NCBI GenBank assembly: GCA_965178125.1
Contig: OZ237745.1
Span: forward strand, 558,001-622,000
Direction: 5' to 3'
Length of the DNA stretch: 64,000 nt
Origin: Bilabrum cf. latius
Lineage: Eukaryota; Bigyra: Bicosoecida; Bigyra; Bicosoecida
Shown here: piece by piece, positions 1 through 9,827 of the stretch
Layout of the letters: every line of letters starts with the position of its first letter
Numbering within the stretch: position 1 is the first letter of the stretch
The notes under the pieces: generated by a model
What the model saw: only the letters and a program-made list of their open reading frames with translations
Database searches by the model: none
Told to the model about the DNA's origin: nothing
Translations under genes and position numbers: made by a program

Positions 1-3000
1 CTGGCGGACCCGGGAGCAGGCGCGGGCGTGCTCGCTTTCCCGGCAGAGGTAGAGGCACCGCCATGATCCTGATCTTGATCCTGCTCCGCATCGTTGTCGG
101 CGTTGCTTGCACCCTGCATGCGGCCTAGCAGGTCCTGGAACGCGCCCAGGTCTGCCGTCTGCTCGTCGCCGTCCCCCTCGACTTCGTTGTCGATCTCGCT
201 GGCATCAAGGCCGCTGAGCGCCGCTGTGCGGTCGCCGTCATCTTCCAGTCCGGCGGTGGACTTGCTGGCCTTGGACTGCGCTGAGAGGCGGGCCGAGCGG
301 CGACGGCCGCTGCGGGTGCCTGCGCCACTGGATGCGGAGGCTGGTGCCTTTGCCTTGGTCCTGCCCGTGCTCTTGGCAGAGCTTGTTCCCTGGGTCTTAT
401 GCTTCTTTGCGCTGCTCCTGGCGCTGCGGGTGCTCCTGGCTGATGCGGGGGCAGCAGCAGGCTCGTCCTCCTCCTCCTCCTCATCCTCCTGACCTGCCGC
501 TGCCTCCTCCGCGGCTGCATCCAGCATTGCCTGCATGGACGATGATCCCGCACCGGCGCCGGCAAACGTCGCCCTGCGTGCCGCCGCCATGCGGCTCCGA
601 CGCACCACCGCCTGCTGGGCCGAACCCCCTGCGCCCGCGCCAGCACGAGCGCTGTTGGCCTTGCCGGCAGATCGACCCGGCGCTGCTGAGCCTCTCGGCG
701 TTCCGCTGCCTCGAGAAGCGGAGGCCGGACCACTGGCATGCGCAGCCTCCTCGTCCTCGTCCTCATCTTCCTCTTCGTCCATGTCGATGTCTCCTTCGTC
801 GTCCATGGGTGCTTGTTCCCCGGCCTCAGCAGCGGCCTACCTGGCGGCCTGCTGCATGGCGTCTTCGTCCTCATCCAGCGCAGAGTCGATCGAGGCGCTC
901 TCGAGGCTGGCCACGTCCTCATGCTCACCTACCATGGCCATCGCGCCGGAGTCGGTTCTTCCGGTTGCAGTGGCGGTTGTCTCCACCTCTGCCACCATTG
1001 GCGCGGCGCCAGCGGAACCGTCCGCCGCCATTTCCATCGAGGCAGACCTCTAGTGCCTCGGGGCCAGGGAAGCTCGCCTGCTGCTGCTGGCGGCAGATGA
1101 CCTCCTGGCCCTGCTCTTGCGGCCACTCCTGCTCTTTCGCCCGCTGCTTGGCAGCTGAACCTCCACGTCGGCGCCCTCCTCTTGGCCATCTCCCTGCCCC
1201 TGCCCCTGCTGCTGCTGCTGCTGCCCGTCCTCGCCATCGTCGCTGTCCTCCGTTTCATCCCCGTCCCCGTCTTCCTCCTGGATCCCCGTCCTGGACCTCC
1301 CGCTTGCGTCCTCCCAGTGAGACAGGATGGACGAGTTCACCGCGGTGGCCTTCGTCTGCTCCTCCTCCTCCTCCTCCTCTTGCCCCTGTTCCTGCTCCTC
1401 CCCCAGGTCGTCTTCAAAGGTGAGCCGCACCTGCCCATCCGGCCCGTCAGGGGCCGCTGCCCCCGGCCTCGTCTGCGAGCCAGCGGAGCGCGGGGCCTGA
1501 GAGGAGCGCGAGGACGATGCCGAGGAGGAGGAGGAAGAAGACGCTGCTGCTGCAGCAGCTGCAGCAGAACCCCCCGTGCTGGGCTCCGACCCAGCCATCG
1601 AAAAGAGATCTCTGGCCTCGTGGGACGGCAGTGGTGTCATGGATACCACGGGTGAGTGCTTGCGGAACTCTGCCGCGCGGGGTGACCCAAATGCGACTTT
1701 CCTTCTCTCCGATGTCCTCGCTCTCGTCTTGTGCCCGCGGAGAGCGCTCAAGATGCCGCGGGAGGGGGTCTGCATTCCAAAGGGGGGGAGATATAATAGA
1801 GACAAGAGAAAGGGATAGTGGATGGGGCTAAAGGAGGCTCAATGGGGGCTAGATGACTGCCGCAGAGAGTGGAGTAGCGTAGAGTCCACTGTGGGGCTGC
1901 TGCGGGAGCTGCTACCAACCACCGAGGAATACAAACGATAGGAACGTACGTCTCACCTTGCTCCTATGCATTGGCCCAACATGCGCGTCAGCGTCAACCT
2001 GCGCCTGAGCCCCGCCAGCTTCAGTCCCTGGCGGGGTGGAGACCTTTCGCTCCTGCTCTTGCTCGTCCTCGGCATCATCATCGCCACCGTCGTGGCCCGT
2101 CTCGACCGCAAACGAAACGTGATGCTACTACTGCTGTTGCTGCTCTTCCCCCTCAGCGGATGGTTTGCTGGAGGCGGAGGAAGCAGCAGATGATGACGAG
2201 TGGGACTCCTGGAGAGCTTTGGCAGCCGCGCCGATGGCTGCCTCGGCGGCGAGCACCTGAGTGTCGTCGTCCTCCTCCTCGTCCCCGTGCTCGCCGTCCT
2301 GGCCGCCTTGCATGTCGTTGAAGAAATTCATCAGCTCTGCCATTGCTGTGGGAGAGGCTGTTTGGCGCTCTTTGGTGGAGCGGTGCGGCCCCGGGGCACC
2401 GCTGGTGCTGCTTGCGGCAGGCTCGCCCATCGCCTCCAAACCGAGCACGTCGGCCTCCGACCCTTCGCTGATCGCGGCGCTCGCTACGCTACGGCGAGAA
2501 GAACGACTGGATCTACGACTGCGTCCGCCGACTGATTTCTTGCCGCTGCTTTTCGGTGGTGCTGGCTGGTTCTCGTTGTTGCCGGCTGCGAAGGTTGAAG
2601 CAAGACACTCGGTGCGACGCACGGCCCTCAATGAAACAGATTTTAACACGATATTTCCTCCGAGAGAAAACAACTCACCAGCTCCGAGTAGGTCTTGTAG
2701 CGTACCCATGTCGACCGTCTTGTCATCGCTAGCTGCAGAAGCGCGGGACCTCGTCTGCGCGTGGTCGAGAGTTGCCGCAGCACTTAGTATACCATGCCAT
2801 GAAGCCATAACACACATGAATACAATAAATACACGAAAAACTTACTGATGCAGCCAATCTAGGGCTCCGACGAAGCTTGCTTAGGCTTTCTGGACGGCGG
2901 GAGGACTGCGCACACAGGTGGATCAGGCCGACTGAGTTTCGTTGAGACTTCCTTTGAGAAAAAAGTTCTGTAGCCGCATGCAATCGGTAAACATACGTTT

Positions 3001-3026
3001 TGATGACGGCTAGGTGAAAGCGCCAT
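1..3026 (-). CDS. KNL1/Spc105-like kinetochore scaffold candidate, 3' end outside window
   Basis: This gene runs off the left edge of the window. Exons read on the minus strand are 3-1769, 1957-2585, 2679-2754 and an uncertain 5' part above 2846, with GT-AG introns 1770-1956, 2586-2678 and 2755-2845. In-frame TAGs lie at 837, 1050, 2125 and 2128; the last two follow a run of Gln codons. The protein is Ser/Glu/Ala-rich and mostly disordered. It has PP1-docking-like motifs: RGILS (1746-1760, like the SILK motif), RKVAF about 20 residues on (AAA GTC GCA TTT at 1689-1700) and HVSF (2110-2121). A motif TVDMGTLQDLLG (about 2690-2725) recurs as TADLGAFQDLLG (about 115-160), resembling degenerate MELT repeats. 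SILK plus RVxF plus MELT-like repeats is the signature of KNL1, which recruits PP1 and Bub proteins at kinetochores. The RWD domain would lie outside the window. The start at 3026 (MALSPSRHQN) is a guess; the coding frame is firm, the identity is not. Confidence 0.6.
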
Positions 3027-3316
3027 TGTTGTGGTCTGAAGCGCTGCCGATGCTGGTGCTGCAAGCCGTTTGTTGGGCAACGGACGGCAACTTGCCGGCG
3101 CCGCGCAATTAAATGTTCCGCACACCGCAAGGAAAACCGCGTCGGGACATGAATGCATTCTTTTGCAATTCAAATACGAATAATGGCCGCTGCCTCTGGA
3201 TCTGCCGACCTTACCTTTGAGAAGTATGATGTTAGTTTTTGTAGTCTTAGCGATGCGGTCACAAGGTTTCGCGGCTGTCACAGATCGCACAGCTCGGGAT
3301 GTGCTCATGATGTGTG
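3027..3316. promoter_or_regulatory. Divergent intergenic region between KNL1-like gene and ALDH7
   Basis: About 290 bp separate the proposed start codons of two divergently transcribed genes, so both promoters should lie here. Part may be 5' exon of the leftward gene: a minus-strand ATG frame opens at 3308 and holds a GTAAGG donor-like site near 3211. I see no clear TATA box. Confidence 0.35.
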
Positions 3317-5103
3317 ATGCTCGACTTGTTGTTTCGTCCTTATAATTCGCAGTTCCTGAAAGAGTTGGGCATCACTGGTTCAAATGGTGGTGTGTATGAC
3401 GGTAAGACCTGCATGCGTAGTCGTTTAGTCGAAGTACTGCCTGCTGAGCTGGTTCCCTTCCGAGTGTTCCCGCGCTTTCCAACTGGATCGCGCGGGAACT
3501 GCATCGATTGCGGTCCCGGCGCGAGGATACTATGTCCATTCGCGCAGTTCAATGTGTTAATAAGCTTGCAACACTCCGCCATTCCTCCCACACTCCTCCC
3601 AATGCGCTCCCCGCAGGCGAGTGGAAGGGCTCCGGTGGCGCGGTCACCTCCATGAACCCCGCGACTGGCGAGGCCGTAGCCACGGTGGCGCAGGGTACTG
3701 CTGACGAGTACAAGTCGTGCCGCGCGGCCATGGACGCCGCGAAGAAGGACTGGGCCGAGATGCCGGCCCCCAAGCGCGGCGAGATCGTGCGCCAGATCTC
3801 GAACGCGATCCGCGACAAGATCGAGCCCCTGGGCAAGATCATCTCCCTGGAGATGGGCAAGATCCAGGCGGAAGGAATCGGCGAGGTGCAGGAGATCGTG
3901 GACATGTGCGACATGGCTGTCGGTCTCTCCCGGTCCATCAACGGGCAGGTGATCCCCAGCGAGCGCGAGGGGCACACCATCCTCGAGCAGTGGAACCCCC
4001 TCGGCCACGTGGCCGTCATCTCCGCCTTCAACTTTCCCATGGCCGTGCTGGGCTGGAACATGGCCCTGTCCATGATCTGCGGCAACTGCACGCTGTGGAA
4101 GGGTGCGCCCTCCACCTCGCTGTGCTCTGTGGCACTCACGAGGGTCATCGCCGACGTGCTCAAGAAGAACGACATCCACCCCGGCGTGTTTGTTCTCTGC
4201 CAGGGCGACGCTGACGTCGGCGAGATGATCACGGCGGACCCTGGGATCCCCCTGGTGTCCTTCACTGGGTCCTCGCAGGTGGGCCGCAGAGTCAGCGAGG
4301 TGGTGCACGGCCGATTCGGGCGCACCATCCTCGAGTGCTCCGGCAACGCCGCGGTGATCGTGATGCCCTCCGCCAACATGGACCTGGCTCTCAGGGCCGT
4401 TCTGTTCGGGTCCGTGGGCACTGCCGGCTAGCGGTGCACCACCTCGAGGCGGCTCCTCGTGCACGAGGCCGTGTACGACGAGTTCGTGAGCAAGCTGGCC
4501 AAGTCCTACGGGAGCGTGCCTGCGGGCAACCCCCTGGAGGAGGGCACCCTCCTGGGCCCCGTGCACTGCGAGCGGGCGGTGAAGGAGTACGAGGCCGCGG
4601 TCAAGGAGGCCACCGAGGAGGGCGGCAAGGTGCTCGTCGGCGGCAAGCGCATGGACAGGGCGGGGTACTACGTGGAGCCCACCATCGTGGAGATGTCCTC
4701 GTGCAAGGCCGAGAGCATGAAGGAGGAGGCCTTCGTGCCCGTGCTGTACGTGGCCAAGGTAAAGTCCCTGGAGGAGGCCATCGAGGCCAACAACTCGGTC
4801 AAGCAGGGCCTCAGCTCAGCCCTCTTCAGCACCGACATGAGGGAGGTGTTCAAGTGGGTGGGGCCCTCGGGGTCTGACTGCGGACTCGTCAACGTGAATG
4901 CGGGCTCCTCGGGCGCCGAGATCGGCGGGGCGTTCGGAGGAGAGAAGGAGACTGGCGGGGGGCGCGAGAGCGGCTCCAACGCCTGGCAGCAGTACATGCG
5001 CCGGTCCACCTGCACCATCAACTTCACAGACAACCTGCCGCTTGCGCAGGGCATCAAGTTCGGTGGAGGTGACGACGATGCGGCCGCTGGGGGAGGCAAG
5101 TGA
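3317..5103 (+). CDS. ALDH7: Aldehyde dehydrogenase family 7 (antiquitin-like)
   Basis: NAD-dependent aldehyde dehydrogenase of the ALDH7 (antiquitin, alpha-aminoadipic semialdehyde dehydrogenase) family, which acts in lysine breakdown and aldehyde detoxification. Two exons, 3317-3401 and 3617-5103, flank a 215-nt GTAAGA...CCGCAG intron and give 523 aa, normal for the family. ALDH7 landmarks run in order: FLKELGI near the N-terminus, [56 protein letters not shown], then [39 protein letters not shown] and [12 protein letters not shown]. The TAG at 4429-4431 (residue 300) is exactly the Gln of the family's GTAGQRCTT motif; the catalytic Cys is residue 302. The stop is TGA. No mitochondrial targeting peptide is obvious, so a cytosolic location is likely. 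A bacterial origin is unlikely given the intron. Confidence 0.97.
4429..4431 (+). other. Diagnostic in-frame TAG at the invariant Gln of ALDH7
   Basis: This TAG falls inside the ALDH7 active-site motif (GTAG-x-RCTT), where animal and plant antiquitins have Gln. Flanking residues match without a gap on both sides, so it is neither a splice boundary nor a frameshift. It is the cleanest single proof in the window that UAG is read as Gln. Confidence 0.95.
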
Positions 5104-5494
5104 GACCGGTCCAATCTGATTTCTGGCACGTCCCGAGCGTGTCGGGCAGTGCACAACCAAAACGGACATTTTAGCCGACGATCGGCACGGTAGGCTAGAG
5201 CTCATTCTCACTAATCACTGTGACACCAACAATCCCACGTCAATCTGCCAGCGCGCGAGTACGACTAGACTACGCCGCGATCGGCTTCGTCTGATCCGGA
5301 GCCGTTGGGCAATAGCCCAGTGGATTGCCCATGTGCATGTGTGCAGACGCCGCCATGCCAGTGCGTTTAGCAGAAGCATACCAACCAGGCCGAAGAAGTC
5401 AAGAAGGGAAAGTGAGGCGTGGTAGGCGTCGTGCGCTGCCGCTTAAGCCCCCACCGCTGCGTCTCTGGTCGCTGTGCCCAATTGTGTCTGCTGC
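5104..5494. other. Intergenic, nothing recognised
   Basis: This 391-bp stretch follows the ALDH7 stop codon. I find no conserved coding frame and no RNA gene. Short open frames here have ordinary GC-rich composition and no recognisable motif. Confidence 0.5.
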
Positions 5495-6052
5495 ATGCGA
5501 GGCATGCATATAGGGGACCTATCAACCGATCGCTTTCTTTCCCACCTCGAGTGCCTGCCTTGCACCCAGATGCAGAGGACCCCGTTTTACCCCACGCTCG
5601 ACAGTGGGGGTCTGGGCATGGTCGAGCTGATCCGCAGCTATCTGCCGGCAAGGAGAGTCAAAGCGCTTCTTTGGAGGACTACGTGCGAGGCCAGGGGATA
5701 TGCGAGCATGGTATCCACGGCTGTAGCGGAGTGCAGCCCCCTGGAGCTGGCCAGGAGGCTCAGGCTGGGCAAGCTGGTGGGCGGGCTCAGCCGCCGGGCT
5801 GTCCCGAAGAGGTAGAGTGGACTGCGGGGGCTCCAAGGTCAGCAAGAGCCTACTGGAAGCAGTAAGGCACGGGAGGCAACTGATGTGCGTGATATTGCCA
5901 CAAGAAGTAGCAGATTGATGCGCCTGTGCGCCTGTGGGGCCGACGGTGTGGCCCGGCGGCGCCGCGCGGACTCTGTTGCGGAACGCTTTGGCCGATCCGA
6001 TTGGTTAAATCTTCAAGAAGTACAAAGCATTCTAAACATATTAGTAGTTTGA
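5495..6052 (+). CDS. Hypothetical protein, weakly supported
   Basis: Read with UAG as Gln, a frame opens at ATG 5495 and ends at TGA 6050-6052, about 185 aa, crossing one TAG at 5813. The product is Arg/Leu-rich with no motif, signal peptide or membrane segment that I recognise. A start at Met 5570 or 5618 is equally possible, since both sit downstream of AG-type splice-like sequence. Without homology this could be a chance frame in GC-rich DNA; its only support is length and its position in an otherwise empty gap between two plus-strand genes. Confidence 0.28.
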
Positions 6053-6123
6053 ATACAGCGCTTTCATCCTGCAATCGACTTGTAGGCTGTATCATAACCA
6101 GTGGTATTGCGTAGACTAGTGGA

Positions 6124-7908
6124 ATGCGAACTAGAATCGGTGTTGCACTTGCAGTCTTTGCGGTGGGTTGTGGTGCTACCGAGCCGCAGGAAGCACCAAG
6201 TACCGAGTTTAGTTCCATTGAGCTTCCACCGCAAAGTTGCGATGTCAGTGTGGTTGACTTGCAAGGTATGGAGTTTCAGGACGTGTTGGCGGCGCAAACT
6301 TGCACCGGACTGATGAACCGCAACCCAGGCGTAATTGGCGCGGCTTTTACGATCCAAACTGGTCAGCAGGACTGGGACTGGCTCAGTACGATGCAGTCGC
6401 AGAGCTCGTGGATTCGTAGCGTTCGCAACGTCACGTATCCTGACTTCGTGCAACGGTGCATGGCTTCCAACGTAACTGCAGGTTACATAAGATACCAGTA
6501 CTCGACGCAGCACCTGATCATTCCACAGCTCGTAACTGTAGCAGGGGTGGTGTCTGCTGTCCCCCTCGAGGATGGCTCGCCGTACACCAAGAACGCCTCG
6601 ATCGCGTTCGACGCAAGGGCAGTTTTCGGGACCAACAGCACGCTTCGGGAGGCTACTCAGTACATTTATGATCACTTTGTGGATAACACCACCACCATGG
6701 CGATGATGGATCCCGGTTTCACTGGAGCAGACAAGAACCCGTTCGCGCCGAACCTGACGCACTCGCCAAACGCTCGGCTGATCGACTTTATCGTGCAGCA
6801 GCGGTTGTTCAACTTCTACATGGTCGAAGCTTGCATCCCTCTCACGGATGATCACGCGCTTATGGATACGATCGCCGCCAGCAACCCCTGGCCGCGCCCC
6901 ATCCCCGTGTGGGGGTACGATAACACCTTCCCCATCCTGGGGGGCGATTTCTTCGAGGCGGAGACCTTCTGTTCCTCCCAGCACAACATGGGCCAGATCG
7001 CTTCCGACTCGGTGGACAACCTCTCTTTCTTCACCCTGGACGCGCCCATCACGGAACCCATGCCGCAGAACCCCACCCACGTCCCCACGTACAACAGCAG
7101 CAAGACCTACCTGGCCATCACCGTGGGTGATGGGGACAACCTGTCATTTATGCAAGGCGGCAGGAGGACATGGATGCAGCAGCGAGTGGCCAAGTGCAAG
7201 CAAGACCCCTCCTACAACGGCTGCTTTCCGCTCCTGTGGTCGGCCTCCCCGCACATGCTGCAGCACGCGCCTGCCTGGGCCAAGTGGTACTACGGCGAGG
7301 CAAGGGCCACTGGGAACGACTACTTCGTCCTGCCTCCCAGCGGGCACCTGTATGCCTACCCATCAATCATGTCTCCTGAGGATTAGGCGAGTTTCGTAAA
7401 GCAGACGGAGGAGGACGCCAGGCTCATGTCAACCAACTCGGCGGTGGCGTGGGAATTCGCCCTGAGCTGGGGCAAGGCGATCGACGAGTACTTTCCGCAG
7501 TACGACGAGGGGCAGATCGTGCAGTCATTCTTTGCAGTGAATGTTCCTTTCATGCTGCCCGTGCTTCCCTTCTTGGGAGGGAAGGAGTTCTTCAAAGTGC
7601 TGGGCAACCACTCCCGGGTCGTGCTCTTCAAGCCAAGGGAGTGGCGGGGCACGGACAAGTCCAGGTCGCCCCCACTCGGGCAAGGCTCGTACCTAACGGC
7701 CCAGGAAATGGCTGCAGAGGTCAACGGGTACCCAGGCGGGACCGTGACGCAGATCTATGTGACGAGTGACGGGGGCGCTAACCTGGACACGATCTACTCT
7801 CTGGTGCCTCTGCTGGGCGAGCACGTGCAGCTGGTGGACCACGAGGCACTGGCGGTCATGGCGCTGGCAAGCCATGGGGAAAAGCGGGGCAGGGGCGGAG
7901 GAGGGTGA
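6124..7908 (+). CDS. Secreted GxGYxYP-family putative glycoside hydrolase
   Basis: Single-exon gene of 594 aa beginning with a signal peptide (MRTRIGVALAVFAVGCGA). The segment PPSGHLYAYP at about residues 404-413 matches the GxGYxYP motif that names a family of extracellular proteins thought to act on carbohydrates. GWEYDN-like and VGDGDNLSF segments precede it. Many NxT/NxS sites suggest N-glycosylation in the secretory pathway. One TAG at 7384-7386 follows SPED, and the frame continues without a break (ASFVKQTEEDARLM) to a TGA stop, so the C-terminal third would be lost under the standard code. No intron is needed. Family assignment rests on the motif and overall layout; the substrate is unknown. 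Confidence 0.8.
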
Positions 7909-8405
7909 CCGCCGGGTGCGCTCTCAGTCTGTGCCGCGCGCTATCTAGAGATGCTCCTACTGGCGGCACACGGGTGGGGCTGCTGTCGCGGACTGTGGCC
8001 ATCTCTTATCATACGGATATATGAGATTGCTGCGCGCGCGGAGAGGCTTTATTTATATCCCATGCCGCAGTCGTGGATCTGCAGCAGTGGTGCCCGCGCC
8101 AACACAAGTTTCGCGGATCGAGGGGCTTGCCTCTCTCAGTGGCACCTCTGTAGGCTTGAAATATAAACAAGGAAACTAGTTTGTACACTTGGAACGCCGT
8201 GTACGTGTCTGACAAGCGCGCGAATCTGCCGAACCTGTTGCACGGAACCTCGCGCCCGAGCCCTACGGGGATGTCGCTGTCCTCCCGTGCCGGACTTGTA
8301 AATTGCCAGGCTGCTGGTGAGAAGTGTCCGCATGCGCAGCAGTGCTTTCCTCCACGTGCAAGCAAAGTGAAACCCAAATGTGGCCTTCCCTCGATCGGGC
8401 GCTGC
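7909..8405. other. Convergent intergenic region
   Basis: 497 bp lie between the stop codons of two convergent secreted-protein genes. It should hold both 3' UTRs and polyadenylation sites. I see no further gene or RNA. Confidence 0.5.
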
Positions 8406-9756
8406 TTATTTCTTGAGCGGCACCACCAGCGTGAACGTGCGCCCGTCGTGCATCTCTGCTCCGTTGCTCATGTACTCGATGTCGCCAGAGGGCCCGAACA
8501 CGAGCTTGGGCCTTTCTCGCCTGCTTAAGTTCATGATCGTGCCATTGGCTAGTGGCACGTAGGTGCTATATGCCCGCGTGATGGTGCTGAAGTTGAGACC
8601 GTCGCGGGAGAAGGCGTGCCCTCCGGCCCAGCCAGGGGAGGGGATGGGGCTTGTGCTGTGCTCGCCGATGGGGTCGAACATACGGTGGTACAGCACGTGC
8701 CAATTGCCCCGCTTGTCCCGATACATGAAAGGGTCTTCCTCGCACTTCTCGCAGTAGTCGAGATTCCCGGTGATGAACGTGTAGGGGCCCCTCCAAGTAT
8801 CGGCGTGGGCGACCGACTCGCCGGCCCAGGGGGCAGTCAGTGTGTGCACCATCACGCGCACGGAGGAGTCGGGCATCAAGTACGGCGCTGGGTTCCAGTT
8901 TTTCATGGAGAATGACTGCTGGCCGATAGGGTTGTTCGTAAAGTTGGTGTAGTACGGCTTGAACGGGCCTTCGGGGCCATCCACGCTGTAGTGCAGGGTG
9001 AACGGCGTGACTCCATCAGAAGTCGACGAAGTACGGACCGGGGGCAGCTCATCTACACTAATCTTATTCGTTGGCGTGTGGCTCGCGGCATCCCCAGGCG
9101 TGCAGTTCTTGGACGGTTTCGTAGGAACGCCGTTCCCGAGCGTGAAGATCACCCACGCGTCCCTTGCCTCGCGGCCATCTGCAGCCACCTCTCCCATTCC
9201 GATCGCTCCGCCAGGGACATGAATAGCCTCTGGGTTGTGAGCCCATATCGGAACGACCATGGAAATCCGGTGAAATGGCCCAAGCGGTGTATCGCTAACT
9301 GCAACAGCAACTTGTGAATTTGATGTCCACTGCCCAAGTGAACAGTGCTCTGCCATCTCCGCAGCGTACATGTAATACTGCAGATCAATGGAAAATGTGA
9401 TGCAAATAAATCTAACTCTGCCAACTCATAATTGCCAGAAAGCATTGTACATCTTGAGCTGCACTCACCTTGCTGGTAGATGGGTCTTTAAGAATGGACC
9501 CGCCCCAGGTAGTAACAATGTTTGCTTTTTCGTCTCCTTCAAAACCGCAACCACCCTCTGGGTAGCACGATTGAACTGGCTAGAAAGCCAGAAGTGAGCA
9601 GTTCGATGCTCCCTGCCATGCTGCGTCGCATGCGCACTTTCCATCCGAGCATACGCCATTCAAGAAACAGTCCTCATCCGTCCCACACGATCCATCTGAA
9701 GCAGCCCTAACAGCCACAAATGATCCAACGACTGCAGCTGCAAACGCCCTCAGCAT
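8406..9756 (-). CDS. Secreted EGF-like/GH43-like beta-propeller protein
   Basis: Two exons, 9469-9756 and 8406-9377, flank a 91-nt intron (AAG|GTGAGT...CTGCAG) and encode 419 aa ending in TAA. A signal peptide (MLRAFAAAVVGSFVAVRA) leads into a small Cys-rich EGF-like module (CFLNGVCSDGKCACDAAW) and then a propeller of the glycosyl hydrolase 43-like type. Typical strings are VTTWGGSILKDPSTSK, joined exactly across the intron to YYMYAAEMAEHCSLG, then WNPAPYLMPDSSVRV, EEDPFMYRDKRGNWHVLYH and GGHAFSRDGLNFS. One TAG at 9580-9582 (residue 59) falls just after the EGF module. GH43-like enzymes remove arabinose or xylose from polysaccharides, but I cannot confirm the catalytic acids, so activity is inferred. 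Confidence 0.85.
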
Positions 9757-9827
9757 CGATGTTTTTTGAAGTATGCCGCATGCGGCTGTGCGTCGAACGG
9801 ATGACTTTGGGTTACGTGCGAATTCTG

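Noticed and set aside
3340-4566. Long open frame of 408 codons antisense to ALDH7
   Set aside because: It mirrors the GC-rich third positions of ALDH7, has a shuffled His/Gly/Leu composition and no family match; ALDH7 on the other strand is certain.
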